DNA from: an uncultured archaeon
GTDB taxonomy: Archaea > Hadarchaeota > Hadarchaeia > Hadarchaeales > Hadarchaeaceae
Length of the DNA: 47,815 nt
Assembly (NCBI GenBank): GCA_937921735.1
Contig: CAKZTQ010000018.1
Location: 1-47,815 of the forward strand
Direction of reading: 5' to 3'
Position numbers and translations under genes: made by a program. Below, piece by piece: positions 1-8,381 of this stretch. The notes beneath the pieces were generated by a model that saw nothing but the letters and a program-made list of their open reading frames with translations, was not told the DNA's origin and made no database searches. Within the stretch, counting starts at the first letter, position 1. Each line of letters begins with the position of its first letter.

Positions 1-767
1 TTCACCCTTTGGCCTAGCCCGAGCTCGAAGTCGAGCAAGTCCTCGACGTCGTTCCTGAGGAGGACGATCATCCCGAGCAGCCTCCCGTACCTAGCGAGCG
101 CCTCCACCTGCTCCTCGCTCCCCCCGCCCAGCATCGCCCCCACGCGCGTGCAGGCCTCGACGTCCGCCGCCTTCTTCCTCACCACCTCGAGGTACTCCTC
201 CGGCTTGACGTCGGTACGCCCCCGGAACCTCAGCTCCAGCGCCTCGCCGTCGAACATCTCGAAGTACAGCTCCTTCACCGCTCGAACTATGGCCAGCTTC
301 CTCTCGAGCGGCAGGTCCAGCCTCGCCAGACCCTCGAAGAGCTCCTGGAAACCCTTGAAGATCAGCGCGTCCCCGGCCATCAGGGAGAGGTCGACGCCGA
401 ACTTGCCCAAGACGGTCTGGCCCCATTCCTTCTCCTTCGTTTGATCTATGATGTCGTCGTGTATGTCCGTCGCGCCGCTAAGGAAGCTGAGCGCCCTACC
501 TATGGGCTCAGCGACCGAGGGGTCGCCGCCGACCGCTTCACAAGCTAGCGAGACGAGCGAGGGCCTCACGAGGTCGTGCCACTTCGACATGAAGTAGGTA
601 AGCGCCTCCTTCGCCTCGGAGCACTCGAGTCTCTCGGCCGCGACGCTCGCCTCGGCTTCCTTCACCGCCTTAGAGGCCCTTCCCTCGAAGAGCCTCCTAA
701 CCTCCTCCACCGCCCTCTCGTACTCGTCGCCCATCTTTGCCCGCCCTTGACCTCTCCTCTCAGCCAT
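1..767 (-). CDS. Polyprenyl synthetase family protein (isoprenoid chain elongation), 3' part cut by window edge
   Basis: Own translation of minus strand (not in ORF track): ...FLSGATDIHDDIIDQTKEKEWGQTVLGKFGVDLSLMAGDALIFKGFQELF..., first Asp-rich DDxxD motif followed by AGDALI. Start at 767 or, more likely, ATG at 734. Confidence 0.8.
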   Translation of the reverse strand, partial: MAERRGQGRAKMGDEYERAVEEVRRLFEGRASKAVKEAEASVAAERLECSEAKEALTYFMSKWHDLVRPSLVSLACEAVGGDPSVAEPIGRALSFLSGATDIHDDIIDQTKEKEWGQTVLGKFGVDLSLMAGDALIFKGFQELFEGLARLDLPLERKLAIVRAVKELYFEMFDGEALELRFRGRTDVKPEEYLEVVRKKAADVEACTRVGAMLGGGSEEQVEALARYGRLLGMIVLLRNDVEDLLDFELGLGQRV

Positions 768-812
768 AAGTATTTTGCCGCCGTTTGAGACGGCTGCCGT
801 CACGCCTTATAA

Positions 813-1069
813 ATGACCGTCCCTCAAAGGCTCAGCGGGACCTTGAGGAAAACGGCGAACGTTCGCTACTACGTAATCTACGATTTCAAGGGGAAGGCCC
901 CTCGAAGCCATTACCGCCTGCGGAAGCGCCTAGAATCTTCGGGCTTGGCCAAGTGGGTCCAGTTCGGCGTGGCGATGGTCGAGCGGCTTGACATCGCCCT
1001 TCAAATAGCAAACCTTTCGCTCGACAAGGGGGCAAGGTCAAAATCATCCGTGGGATCGAGCGCTGTTAG
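813..1069 (+). CDS. Small Cas2/VapD-like alpha-beta protein; reading frame broken by an apparent -1 shift in a G5 run (1028-1032)
   Basis: RYYVIYDFKGKAPRSHYRLRKRLESSGLAKWVQFGVAMVE...ALQIANLSLDKG, then in the -1 frame GKVKIIRGIERC stop at 1067-1069. Cas2-like beta1 (YYVIYDF) and WVQ.GV pattern. Start may be TTG 843, since a TATA box overlaps ATG 813. Confidence 0.45.
854..867. promoter_or_regulatory. Near-palindrome GGCGAACGTTCGCT, candidate operator copy 1
   Basis: Shares GGCGAACGTTCGC with the perfect palindrome at 1069-1088; lies just downstream of TATA-like cttataaat (804-812). Confidence 0.4.
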
Positions 1070-1088
1070 GTGGCGAACGTTCGCCACC
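1069..1088. promoter_or_regulatory. Perfect 20-bp palindrome GGTGGCGAACGTTCGCCACC, candidate operator copy 2
   Basis: Perfect inverted repeat directly upstream of TATA-like catatactt (about 1095) of the methyltransferase gene. Confidence 0.55.
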
Positions 1089-1129
1089 CAAAGCCATATA
1101 CTTGAGAGTGAGACCTTCATCGGGAGGGG

Positions 1130-2110
1130 ATGAGGGAGGATATCGTACAACATCTTCGGTGCCCCAGCTGCGGGAGCCCGAACTTGAGCTACGAAGCCCG
1201 CGAGCGGAGAGGTCCAGAGATATGGCGCGGGTGGCTGCGCTGCGAGGGGTGCGCGGGCGATTATGAGATCATCGAGGGCATCCCAGTGCTCGAGGTCGCC
1301 CCGCCGAGGAGGGCCATGCCATGCGAGCGATGCGGGCGACGCGTCGAGGCCATCTTGGAGCCTTGGCCATCTTTCGTGGGGCTTAAGGGCGGGCTCGCGC
1401 TCTGCCCGCGCTGCGGCGAGGTCCTCGAGGAGCTGAAATGCGAGGAGCTGGCACCGGAGGAGGAGAACTACATCCGCAAGAAGTTCGTGGAGGAGGACTT
1501 CGCTGGAACGGCCTTCATGTACGAGTGGGGGAGGTTGATCGTCCCCACCCTCGTCTACGGCTTCTCGTATCGGGCGTTGGCTAGGGTCACGGCGAGGAGG
1601 ATGGGGACGGGGGCTGGGCTATTCCTCGACGTCGCCACCGGCACGGGGATGGTCGCGATCGAGCTGGGCAGGCTCGTCCCCCAGCGGCGAATATTCGGGG
1701 TGGACCTAGCCCTGGAGATGCTCAAAATAGGTAGGAGGAAAGCCGAGCGGAGAGGTTTGAAAAATCTCGCGTTCATCAAGGGAGATGCGGAGAGGCTGCC
1801 CTTCAGGGATCAAACCTTCGACGGCGTGACTTGCCAGGCATCCTTCAACTTGTTTCCCCAGCCCGAGGTGGCCCTAGCCGAGATGTGGAGGGTCATGAAG
1901 CGTGGCTCCAAGCTCGCGATGAGCGTCGTCTGCCTACCGCCAAGGCCGAACCCCCTGCTGAGGGCCTTCCTCTACGTGGGCGAGAAGGTGGGGCACCAAG
2001 CCAGGTTCTTCAGCGGCAGCGAGGTCCGGGAGATGCTCGGAAAACACGGCTTTAAGGAGATCGATGCCGAGTGGCACGGCGCGGCGATGTTGATCGAGGC
2101 GAAGAAATAA
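1130..2110 (+). CDS. Class I SAM-dependent methyltransferase with N-terminal Trm112-like zinc-ribbon region
   Basis: LRCPSCGSPNLSY...LRCEGCAGDYEIIEGIPVL (Trm112-like), CERCGRR...CPRCGE, then FLDVATGTGMVAIEL..VDLALEML (SAM motif I). Confidence 0.85.
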   Translation: MREDIVQHLRCPSCGSPNLSYEARERRGPEIWRGWLRCEGCAGDYEIIEGIPVLEVAPPRRAMPCERCGRRVEAILEPWPSFVGLKGGLALCPRCGEVLEELKCEELAPEEENYIRKKFVEEDFAGTAFMYEWGRLIVPTLVYGFSYRALARVTARRMGTGAGLFLDVATGTGMVAIELGRLVPQRRIFGVDLALEMLKIGRRKAERRGLKNLAFIKGDAERLPFRDQTFDGVTCQASFNLFPQPEVALAEMWRVMKRGSKLAMSVVCLPPRPNPLLRAFLYVGEKVGHQARFFSGSEVREMLGKHGFKEIDAEWHGAAMLIEAKK

Positions 2111-2111
2111 A

Positions 2112-2615
2112 TTACCCCGCGGCGCCCTCGTGCGACGTCCCGCGCCCAAGGACGATGGAGCCCGTCTCCTTCTCCGTCTTCAGCACGACCAGGGTGCGGG
2201 TGCTGCTCACGCCCGGGATCCTGTCGATCTCGTGCAGGAGCTCGTTGAGCCTGAGCGTGTCCTCGGTGATCAGCTTCACGAACAGATCGTGCTCCCCCGC
2301 CACCTCGTGGATCTCCAGCACCTCCGGATGCTCCGCCAGCTTCGCTATCACCTCCCCACAGGTTCCCGGCGAGGTAGAGATGCCTATGAACGCCTTCAGC
2401 TTCTTGCCGACCGACGAGGGCTCGACGACCGCCACGAACTTCTTGATAACCCCCGTTTCTACCAACCTCCTCACCCTCTTGTGGACGCCCGAAGAGCTTA
2501 TGCCCAAGCTCTCGGCCAACTGGGCGTAGGGCAGCTTCGCGTCCGCCTGGAGCAGGTCCAGCAATTTTCTATCGATTTCGTCCAGCTGCAAATCCTCCAC
2601 CGCCTCGGCGCCCAA
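2112..2615 (-). CDS. Lrp/AsnC family transcriptional regulator
   Basis: LDEIDRKLLDLLQADAKLPYAQLAESLGISSSGVHKRVRRLVETGVIKKF plus RAM domain; TTG start. Confidence 0.92.
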   Translation of the reverse strand: MGAEAVEDLQLDEIDRKLLDLLQADAKLPYAQLAESLGISSSGVHKRVRRLVETGVIKKFVAVVEPSSVGKKLKAFIGISTSPGTCGEVIAKLAEHPEVLEIHEVAGEHDLFVKLITEDTLRLNELLHEIDRIPGVSSTRTLVVLKTEKETGSIVLGRGTSHEGAAG

Positions 2616-2636
2616 CCCTTGTCATTTTCCTCTCGT

Positions 2637-2656
2637 GAAAACTATTTATAGTTTTC
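2637..2656. promoter_or_regulatory. Inverted repeat GAAAACTAT-TT-ATAGTTTTC overlapping the minus-strand TATA box of the Lrp gene
   Basis: 9-bp perfect arms with 2-nt spacer about 25-40 nt upstream of the Lrp start; candidate autoregulatory operator. Confidence 0.55.
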
Positions 2657-2741
2657 GCAAAAATGATAAATAAAATTTCCAATTACCAAAATTTAGTAAA
2701 ATTTATATACCAGGAAGCGGATTTTTGCAAGGTGATCAGGG

Positions 2742-3713
2742 ATGCCGAAGTCGCTGGAGGCGCTCGTGGACGAGTCGAGCTTCGCCTTGGTCATAGGGAT
2801 AGGCGGCGGTGGCGACGTCGTCGGCACGCTACCTACTTCGCGTTACCTCCGCTGGCTGGGCCTCAAGACCATGGTAGGCGGTCTCACCTGGGAACGATAC
2901 GTGGTCGACCCCGAGCCGGGCCCCAGACGGATGGACGAGATCGTAAACATCGAGCTCCTCTCGGAGACCGTCGGGCTGGCCGACGCGAGCACGAGGACGA
3001 AGAAGGGGATAAGGTTCACCGAGTCCATCGTCGCCGAGGTGCTCAACGAGAGGACCCTGCTTATAGACCCCAACCTGGGCGTGCAGGGCATCGCCTCGGG
3101 CCTGAGGCGGGCGATGAGGAAGCTCGGCGCCGACCTGTTCGTGGGCATAGACGTGGGGGGCGACGTGCTGGCGGAGGGCACCGAGCAAGGCCTGCACAGC
3201 ATGCTCGCGGACAGCATGATGCTCGCCGCCATGGTCAACCTCGACTCGCCGTCGGTGCTGGGTGTGCTGGGCTACGGGAGCGACGGCGAGCTTGGGTTCG
3301 AGAAGCTAAGCGAGAACATCTCCCGCGTGGCCAGCTATGGCGGCTTCCTAGGCGCCCGAGGCCTTACACCGGAAGACTTGACAATGCTGGACGAGGTCAT
3401 CGCCAAGACCAAGACGGAGGCGACGGCGCTCGCGGTGGCGGCTGCGAGGGGGAAGAGCGGCGAGGTGGAGATCAGGGGAGGCTACCGCAAGGTCCTTCTC
3501 ACCCCGGCGTCCGCGATCACCTTCTACTTCGACCCGCTGGTGGTGTTCGAGCGCATAAGCAAGGTGGCCAAGGAGCTCGTGCGGACGAAAAGCCTGGACG
3601 AGGCGCAGGAGGTGCTCGAGCGCCTAGGCGTGCCCAGCGAGCTCACCTTCGAGCGCAACTACGAGTGGAAGAAGTACGCCTCGAGCGACAGGCTCTACGG
3701 GGGTAACGGATGA
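2742..3713 (+). CDS. DUF1152 domain-containing protein
   Basis: ALVIGIGGGGDVVGTLPTSRYLRWLG..., ...VGIDVGGDVLAEG.E.GL.SMLADSMMLAA...LGVLGYGSDGEL; TATA tttatatacc upstream. Confidence 0.8.
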   Translation: MPKSLEALVDESSFALVIGIGGGGDVVGTLPTSRYLRWLGLKTMVGGLTWERYVVDPEPGPRRMDEIVNIELLSETVGLADASTRTKKGIRFTESIVAEVLNERTLLIDPNLGVQGIASGLRRAMRKLGADLFVGIDVGGDVLAEGTEQGLHSMLADSMMLAAMVNLDSPSVLGVLGYGSDGELGFEKLSENISRVASYGGFLGARGLTPEDLTMLDEVIAKTKTEATALAVAAARGKSGEVEIRGGYRKVLLTPASAITFYFDPLVVFERISKVAKELVRTKSLDEAQEVLERLGVPSELTFERNYEWKKYASSDRLYGGNG

Positions 3714-4366
3714 GGCGCATAGACCTGCACACGCACTCGCTGCTCAGCGACGGCGAGCTCCTGCCCAGCGAGCTCGCGCGCAGGGCGGAAAGGCTTGGCC
3801 ACGAGGCGATCGCGATAACCGACCACGTCGACCTCTCCAACATCGACCTAGTGGTGCCGAGGCTCGCGAAGGTCGCGGGGGAGCTCAACCGCTACCTTGA
3901 AGCCAGAGTGGTGCCCGGCGCTGAGCTCACGCACGTGCCGGTGAAAAGCATGCAAAGGCTGGTCAAGCTCGCTCGCAGGTTGGGTGCCGAGCTGGTGCTC
4001 GTACACGGCGAGACCATCGTCGAACCGGTCCACGAGGGCACCAACGACGCTGCCCTCGCGTGCTCGGACGTCGACATCCTCGCGCACCCCGGTTTCCTCA
4101 CGCCGGAGCAGGCGGACAAAGCTAGGGAGGCGGACATCTACCTCGAGCTCACCTCGAGGCGGGGGCATTGCATCGCCAACGGCTGGGTCGCGCGCATCGC
4201 GATGGAGAGCAGGGCGAAGTTGCTGGTGAACACGGACGCCCACTCGCCCGAGGAGCTGCTGACGCTCGAGGAGGCGATGAGGGTCGCGAAGGGTGCCGGC
4301 CTCGGCGAGGAGGCGGCCGCCAAAGCCGTCGGCGAAAACCCCAAGCAACTGCTGAGGAGATTGTGA
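3710..4366 (+). CDS. PHP-domain phosphoesterase, candidate histidinol-phosphate phosphatase
   Basis: RIDLHTHSLLSDG...AITDH...VPGAELTH..., LAHPGFLT, NTDAHSPEEL; first gene of the his operon, overlaps hisC start. Confidence 0.8.
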   Translation: MRRIDLHTHSLLSDGELLPSELARRAERLGHEAIAITDHVDLSNIDLVVPRLAKVAGELNRYLEARVVPGAELTHVPVKSMQRLVKLARRLGAELVLVHGETIVEPVHEGTNDAALACSDVDILAHPGFLTPEQADKAREADIYLELTSRRGHCIANGWVARIAMESRAKLLVNTDAHSPEELLTLEEAMRVAKGAGLGEEAAAKAVGENPKQLLRRL

Positions 4367-5457
4367 TGGGAGAAGGGCGATCGATGCTGTCCAGAAGGGT
4401 GAGCGAGGCATTGGCCGCGGGCATCTCCTACCCGCTCGCGGCGGAGTACGACGTCGGAGCGAGGGTCAAGCTCAGCTCCAACGAGAGCCCGCTCGGTCCC
4501 TCGCCCAAGGTGATCGAAGCTGTGAAGCGAGAAGCGAGGCGACTGAGCAGATACCCCGATCCGCAAGCTAAGGAGCTAAAGCTGGCGATCTCCGAATACC
4601 TAAAGGTGGACGTCGATTGCATAACCATCGGAAACGGCTCCGACGAGCTGTTGGATCTCGTCTGCAAGGCCTTCCTCGACCCAGGCGACCGAGCGGTGAT
4701 CCCGGTGCCCACGTTCGCGATGTACGAGATAGCCTGCCGCGTGAACGGGGGGGTGCCGAAGTTCGTGGAGCTCGAGGGCTTCGGGTGGGATGCCTCCGCG
4801 CTCGTCGATGCGCTGGCGAACGCCAAGCTGGCCTTCATCGGGAGGCCGAACAACCCCACGGGCAACGGCCCGAGCTCAAAGCAGGTGCGCAGGCTATTGG
4901 CGAGCGGCAAGCTCGTAGTGGTCGACGAGGCATACGCGGAGTTCGCGGGTTACACGCTAGCAGGCCTCGCGGCGAGAGAGGAGAACTTGCTCGTGCTCCG
5001 CACCTTTTCAAAGGCCTTCGGGCTCGCGGGCCTTCGAGTGGGGTACGCGATAGGCACGCCCGAAGTCGTCAAAGTCCTCGAGAGCATCAGGATGCCGTTC
5101 AACGTCAACCGCTTGGCCCAGGCCGCTGCGGTCGCGGCCCTACGCGACCTCCGCCATATGCGAAGGGTGGTCGCCCTGGTGCGGAGGGGTCGCGAGTACC
5201 TGCGCCGGGAGCTGTCGAAGCTCGGCTTGCGCGTCCTGCCGTCGGAGGCCAACTTCCTGATGGCGGACGTGAGGCCCATAGGTGCCAGCGCGCCTGAGCT
5301 CTGCAGGTTCCTAGCGGGGCGCGGCATCCTCATCAGGGATCTTTCCGGCTTCAGGGGCGCGGGCGAGGGCTACGTCAGGATAAGCGTGGGCACTCGCGAG
5401 GAGAACGAGCAATTGGTTGGGGGGATAAAACAATTCAAGGAGGTGGTTGGGCTATGA
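4366..5457 (+). CDS. hisC: Histidinol-phosphate aminotransferase
   Basis: KLSSNESPLGPSPKV, NGSDELLDLV, GRPNNPTGN, VVDEAYAEF, RTFSKAFGLAGLRVGYAIG (PLP lysine); start set at ATG 4366 by TGATG overlap. Confidence 0.95.
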   Translation: MGEGRSMLSRRVSEALAAGISYPLAAEYDVGARVKLSSNESPLGPSPKVIEAVKREARRLSRYPDPQAKELKLAISEYLKVDVDCITIGNGSDELLDLVCKAFLDPGDRAVIPVPTFAMYEIACRVNGGVPKFVELEGFGWDASALVDALANAKLAFIGRPNNPTGNGPSSKQVRRLLASGKLVVVDEAYAEFAGYTLAGLAAREENLLVLRTFSKAFGLAGLRVGYAIGTPEVVKVLESIRMPFNVNRLAQAAAVAALRDLRHMRRVVALVRRGREYLRRELSKLGLRVLPSEANFLMADVRPIGASAPELCRFLAGRGILIRDLSGFRGAGEGYVRISVGTREENEQLVGGIKQFKEVVGL

Positions 5458-6311
5458 TAAAGATCGCCGTCCCCAAGGGACACTTGGAGGAACAGACCGT
5501 CCGACTGCTGGAGGACTCGGGCATAGGGGTGCTGGGCAGGGACGCGCGCCAGCTCTTCGCCCGCACTTACGACCCAGACATAGAGCTGGTGTTCGTAAGG
5601 GCTCAAGACATCGCCGACCTGGTGGCAAAGGGAGCGACCGACCTGGGCATCACCGGCTACGACCTCGTGCGCGAAAGCGGAAGCGACGTCGTGGAGCTCC
5701 TCGACCTCGGCTATGGCTCGACAAGGCTGGTGGTGGCGGCACACGAGAAGTCGGGCATAAAATCCGTCGAGGACATAAAGCCCGGCATGAGGGTGGCGAC
5801 GGAGTTCCCGAACGTCGCCAAGCAGTACTTCGCGGAGCAGGGGATAGCGGTCGAGGTGGTGCGCGTCACGGGCGCGGCGGAGATAACCCCGCTCATAGGC
5901 GTGGCCGACCTGATAGTCGACGTGACGAGCACGGGCACGACGCTCCGCACGCACGGCCTGCGCGTCGTCGGCACCATACTAGAGAGCACCGCGAGGCTGA
6001 TCGCGAACCCCCGAAGCCTGCAGGAGAAGAGGGCGAAGATCGAGGACATAGTGACAGCCATCGGAAGTGTCCTCAGGGCGAGGGGGAGGAAGTTGGTGTT
6101 GATGAACGTCCCGGAGGAGAAGCTGCCGGAGATCAAGCTGATAATGCCTGGCATGGCCGGCCCGACGGTCTCTAGGGTCGAGGCAGCAGAGCCGATGCTC
6201 GCGGTGCAGGCGGTCGTCGAGGAGAAGGACGTGTACGAGGTGGTGAAGCGGGCGAAGCGTGCGGGGGCGAGGGATATACTGGTCGTGCCCATCGAGCGGA
6301 TCCTCCCATGA
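5454..6311 (+). CDS. hisG: ATP phosphoribosyltransferase, long form
   Basis: MIKIAVPKGHLEEQTVRLLEDSG..., DLGITGYDLV, DVTSTGTTLR, C-terminal regulatory domain. Confidence 0.95.
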   Translation: MIKIAVPKGHLEEQTVRLLEDSGIGVLGRDARQLFARTYDPDIELVFVRAQDIADLVAKGATDLGITGYDLVRESGSDVVELLDLGYGSTRLVVAAHEKSGIKSVEDIKPGMRVATEFPNVAKQYFAEQGIAVEVVRVTGAAEITPLIGVADLIVDVTSTGTTLRTHGLRVVGTILESTARLIANPRSLQEKRAKIEDIVTAIGSVLRARGRKLVLMNVPEEKLPEIKLIMPGMAGPTVSRVEAAEPMLAVQAVVEEKDVYEVVKRAKRAGARDILVVPIERILP

Positions 6312-6326
6312 AGGAGGCGAGCAAAA

Positions 6327-7037
6327 ATGCTGGTGATCCCGAGCGTGGACATCAGGAAGGGAAGGTGCGTTCAGCTCGTCGGGGGAAGGCCCGAGGGCGA
6401 GAGGGTCTACGGTAGCCCCGTGGAGATGGCCCAGAGGTGGGTAGCGGAGGGGGCCCGTTACCTGCACATCATCGACCTCGACGCCGCGATGGGCACTGGG
6501 GACAACTTTAACGTGGTGGCGGAGGTGCTCGCGAACGTCCACGTCGGCGCCCAAGTCGGGGGAGGGGTCAGGAACTTGGAGCGGGCCTGCGAGCTGCTCG
6601 GGATAGGGGCCGAAAGGGTCATCCTGAGCACCGCGGCCATAGAGAAACCGGAACTCGTTCGAGAGCTGGTGGAGCTTGCGGGGAGCGCTAGGGTTATGGC
6701 AGCCGTCGACGCCAAGGCGGGAAGGGCGGTGATAAGGGGCTGGACGACGCCGACGCGATTGACCGCCGTGGAGGCGGCGAGGGAGTTCGAGCGCATGGGG
6801 GTCGGCTCCCTGCTGTTCACCAACGTCGACGTCGAGGGGAGGATGGCCGGCGTGGACGCCGACGCCATCCGCCAAGTAGTGGAGGCCGTTGGCATACCCG
6901 TCTTCGCGGCCGGCGGAGTCGCGACGCTCGAGGACGTGCGAAGGGCGAAGGAAGCCGGGGCGGCGGGGTTGGTGATAGGGATGGCGCTCTACGAGGGCAG
7001 GCTTTCGCTCAAGCAGGCGATGGAGGTGGCTGAATGA
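6327..7037 (+). CDS. hisA: ProFAR isomerase
   Basis: MLVIPSVDIRKGRCVQLVGG..., LHIIDLDAAMG, QVGGGVRNLE, FAAGGVATLEDV. Confidence 0.95.
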   Translation: MLVIPSVDIRKGRCVQLVGGRPEGERVYGSPVEMAQRWVAEGARYLHIIDLDAAMGTGDNFNVVAEVLANVHVGAQVGGGVRNLERACELLGIGAERVILSTAAIEKPELVRELVELAGSARVMAAVDAKAGRAVIRGWTTPTRLTAVEAAREFERMGVGSLLFTNVDVEGRMAGVDADAIRQVVEAVGIPVFAAGGVATLEDVRRAKEAGAAGLVIGMALYEGRLSLKQAMEVAE

Positions 7038-7609
7038 GGATGGGGGAAGTCCGGAGGAGAACCAAGGAGACGGACGTTAGGGTGAAGTTGAACTTGGACG
7101 GTTCTGGCGAGGCAAGGGTGGACACGGGTATCAAGTTCCTCGACCACCTGCTTGCCGCCCTGGCGAAGCATGGTTGCTTCGATCTCGAGGTGAGCGCGCG
7201 TGGCGACCTCGAACACCACGTCGCCGAGGACGTGATGATAGCACTTGGCTCCGCCCTGGAGAAGGCGCTGGGCGAAAAGACAGGCATACGCAGGACGGGC
7301 GACGCCGTTCTACCCATGGACGACGCGCTGGTGTTGGTGGCAGTGGACCTCAGCGGACGAGCGTACGCCGACATCGACGTCAAGTTCGCGAAGAAGCGGT
7401 TGGACGACCTGAGCTCGGACCTGATAGAACACCTACTCCAAACTCTAGCCGCGAACGGCAAGCTGAACCTCCACGCGCAGATCCTGCGCGGGCGGAACGA
7501 CCACCACAAGGCCGAGGCGATGTTCAAGGCCCTGGGCGTGGCGCTCGCGGAGGCCGCGAGCGAGGAGCCTAGGAGGCGAGGCGTGCCAAGCACGAAGGGG
7601 GTGCTGTAA
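7034..7609 (+). CDS. hisB: Imidazoleglycerol-phosphate dehydratase
   Basis: RRTKETDVRVKLNLDGSGEARVDTGIKFLDHLLAALAKHG, HHVAEDVMIALG, HHKAEAMFKALG. Confidence 0.96.
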   Translation: MRMGEVRRRTKETDVRVKLNLDGSGEARVDTGIKFLDHLLAALAKHGCFDLEVSARGDLEHHVAEDVMIALGSALEKALGEKTGIRRTGDAVLPMDDALVLVAVDLSGRAYADIDVKFAKKRLDDLSSDLIEHLLQTLAANGKLNLHAQILRGRNDHHKAEAMFKALGVALAEAASEEPRRRGVPSTKGVL

Positions 7610-8368
7610 ATGCTGACGAAGCGGATAATACCATGCCTCGACGTCCTCAACGGACGCGTGGTCAAGGGTACGAGGTTCAAACAGCTTCAAGAGGCCGGCG
7701 ACCCAGCGGAGCTCGCTAAGCGGTACGACGAGCAGGGAGCGGACGAGGTGGTGTTCCTCGACATAGGGGCGTCGCCGGAGGGTAGGGAAGCGATGTACGG
7801 CGTAGTCGAGCGCACCGCCAAGCAGCTCTCCGTCCCCTTGACGGTCGGTGGAGGGATCCGTTCGCTCCAGCACATTGAGCGCATGCTCCGCTCCGGGGCA
7901 GACAAGGTGGCCATAAACACCGCCGCCGTCGAGGAGCCAGAGCTCGTGCGGGCGGCGGCACAGCGCTTCGGGAACCAATGCATAGTCGTGGCCATCGACG
8001 CCAAGCTGGTGGGACCAAAGAAATGGGAGGTCTATATCTACGGCGCCAGAAGGCCCACGGGCTTAGACGCGCTGCAGTGGGCGAGGAGGGTGGAGGAGCT
8101 CGGCGCCGGCGAGATCCTCCTGACAAGCATTGACGCCGACGGCACGCGCGCGGGCTACGACCTCGAGCTCACGCGCGCGGTGGCGGAGGCGGTGGACCTG
8201 CCGGTGATAGCCTCCGGCGGAGCGGGAAATCCGCAGCACATCTACGAGGTCCTCACCGAGGGCAAGGCGGATGCCGCGCTGGCCGCAGGCATCTTCCACT
8301 TTGGCCTCTACACGATCCAAGACGTCAAGCGCTACCTGCATGAGCGGGGGGTGCCGGTGCGGCTTTGA
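7610..8368 (+). CDS. hisF: Imidazole glycerol phosphate synthase cyclase subunit
   Basis: [55 protein letters not shown]. Confidence 0.96.
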   Translation: MLTKRIIPCLDVLNGRVVKGTRFKQLQEAGDPAELAKRYDEQGADEVVFLDIGASPEGREAMYGVVERTAKQLSVPLTVGGGIRSLQHIERMLRSGADKVAINTAAVEEPELVRAAAQRFGNQCIVVAIDAKLVGPKKWEVYIYGARRPTGLDALQWARRVEELGAGEILLTSIDADGTRAGYDLELTRAVAEAVDLPVIASGGAGNPQHIYEVLTEGKADAALAAGIFHFGLYTIQDVKRYLHERGVPVRL

Positions 8369-8381
8369 TGCGGCGGGAGCG

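Noticed and set aside
2663-3706. 347-aa ORF overlapping DUF1152
   Set aside because: Alternate-frame Arg/Gly-rich translation without domains; the 2742-3713 frame is convincing.
3848-4411. 187-aa minus ORF opposite the PHP phosphatase
   Set aside because: Shadow ORF without recognisable domain or promoter.
5979-6875. 298-aa minus-strand ORF opposite hisG/hisA
   Set aside because: Antisense shadow ORF in GC-rich sequence; translation is His/Pro/Arg-rich with no motif, while the plus strand encodes clear HisG/HisA.
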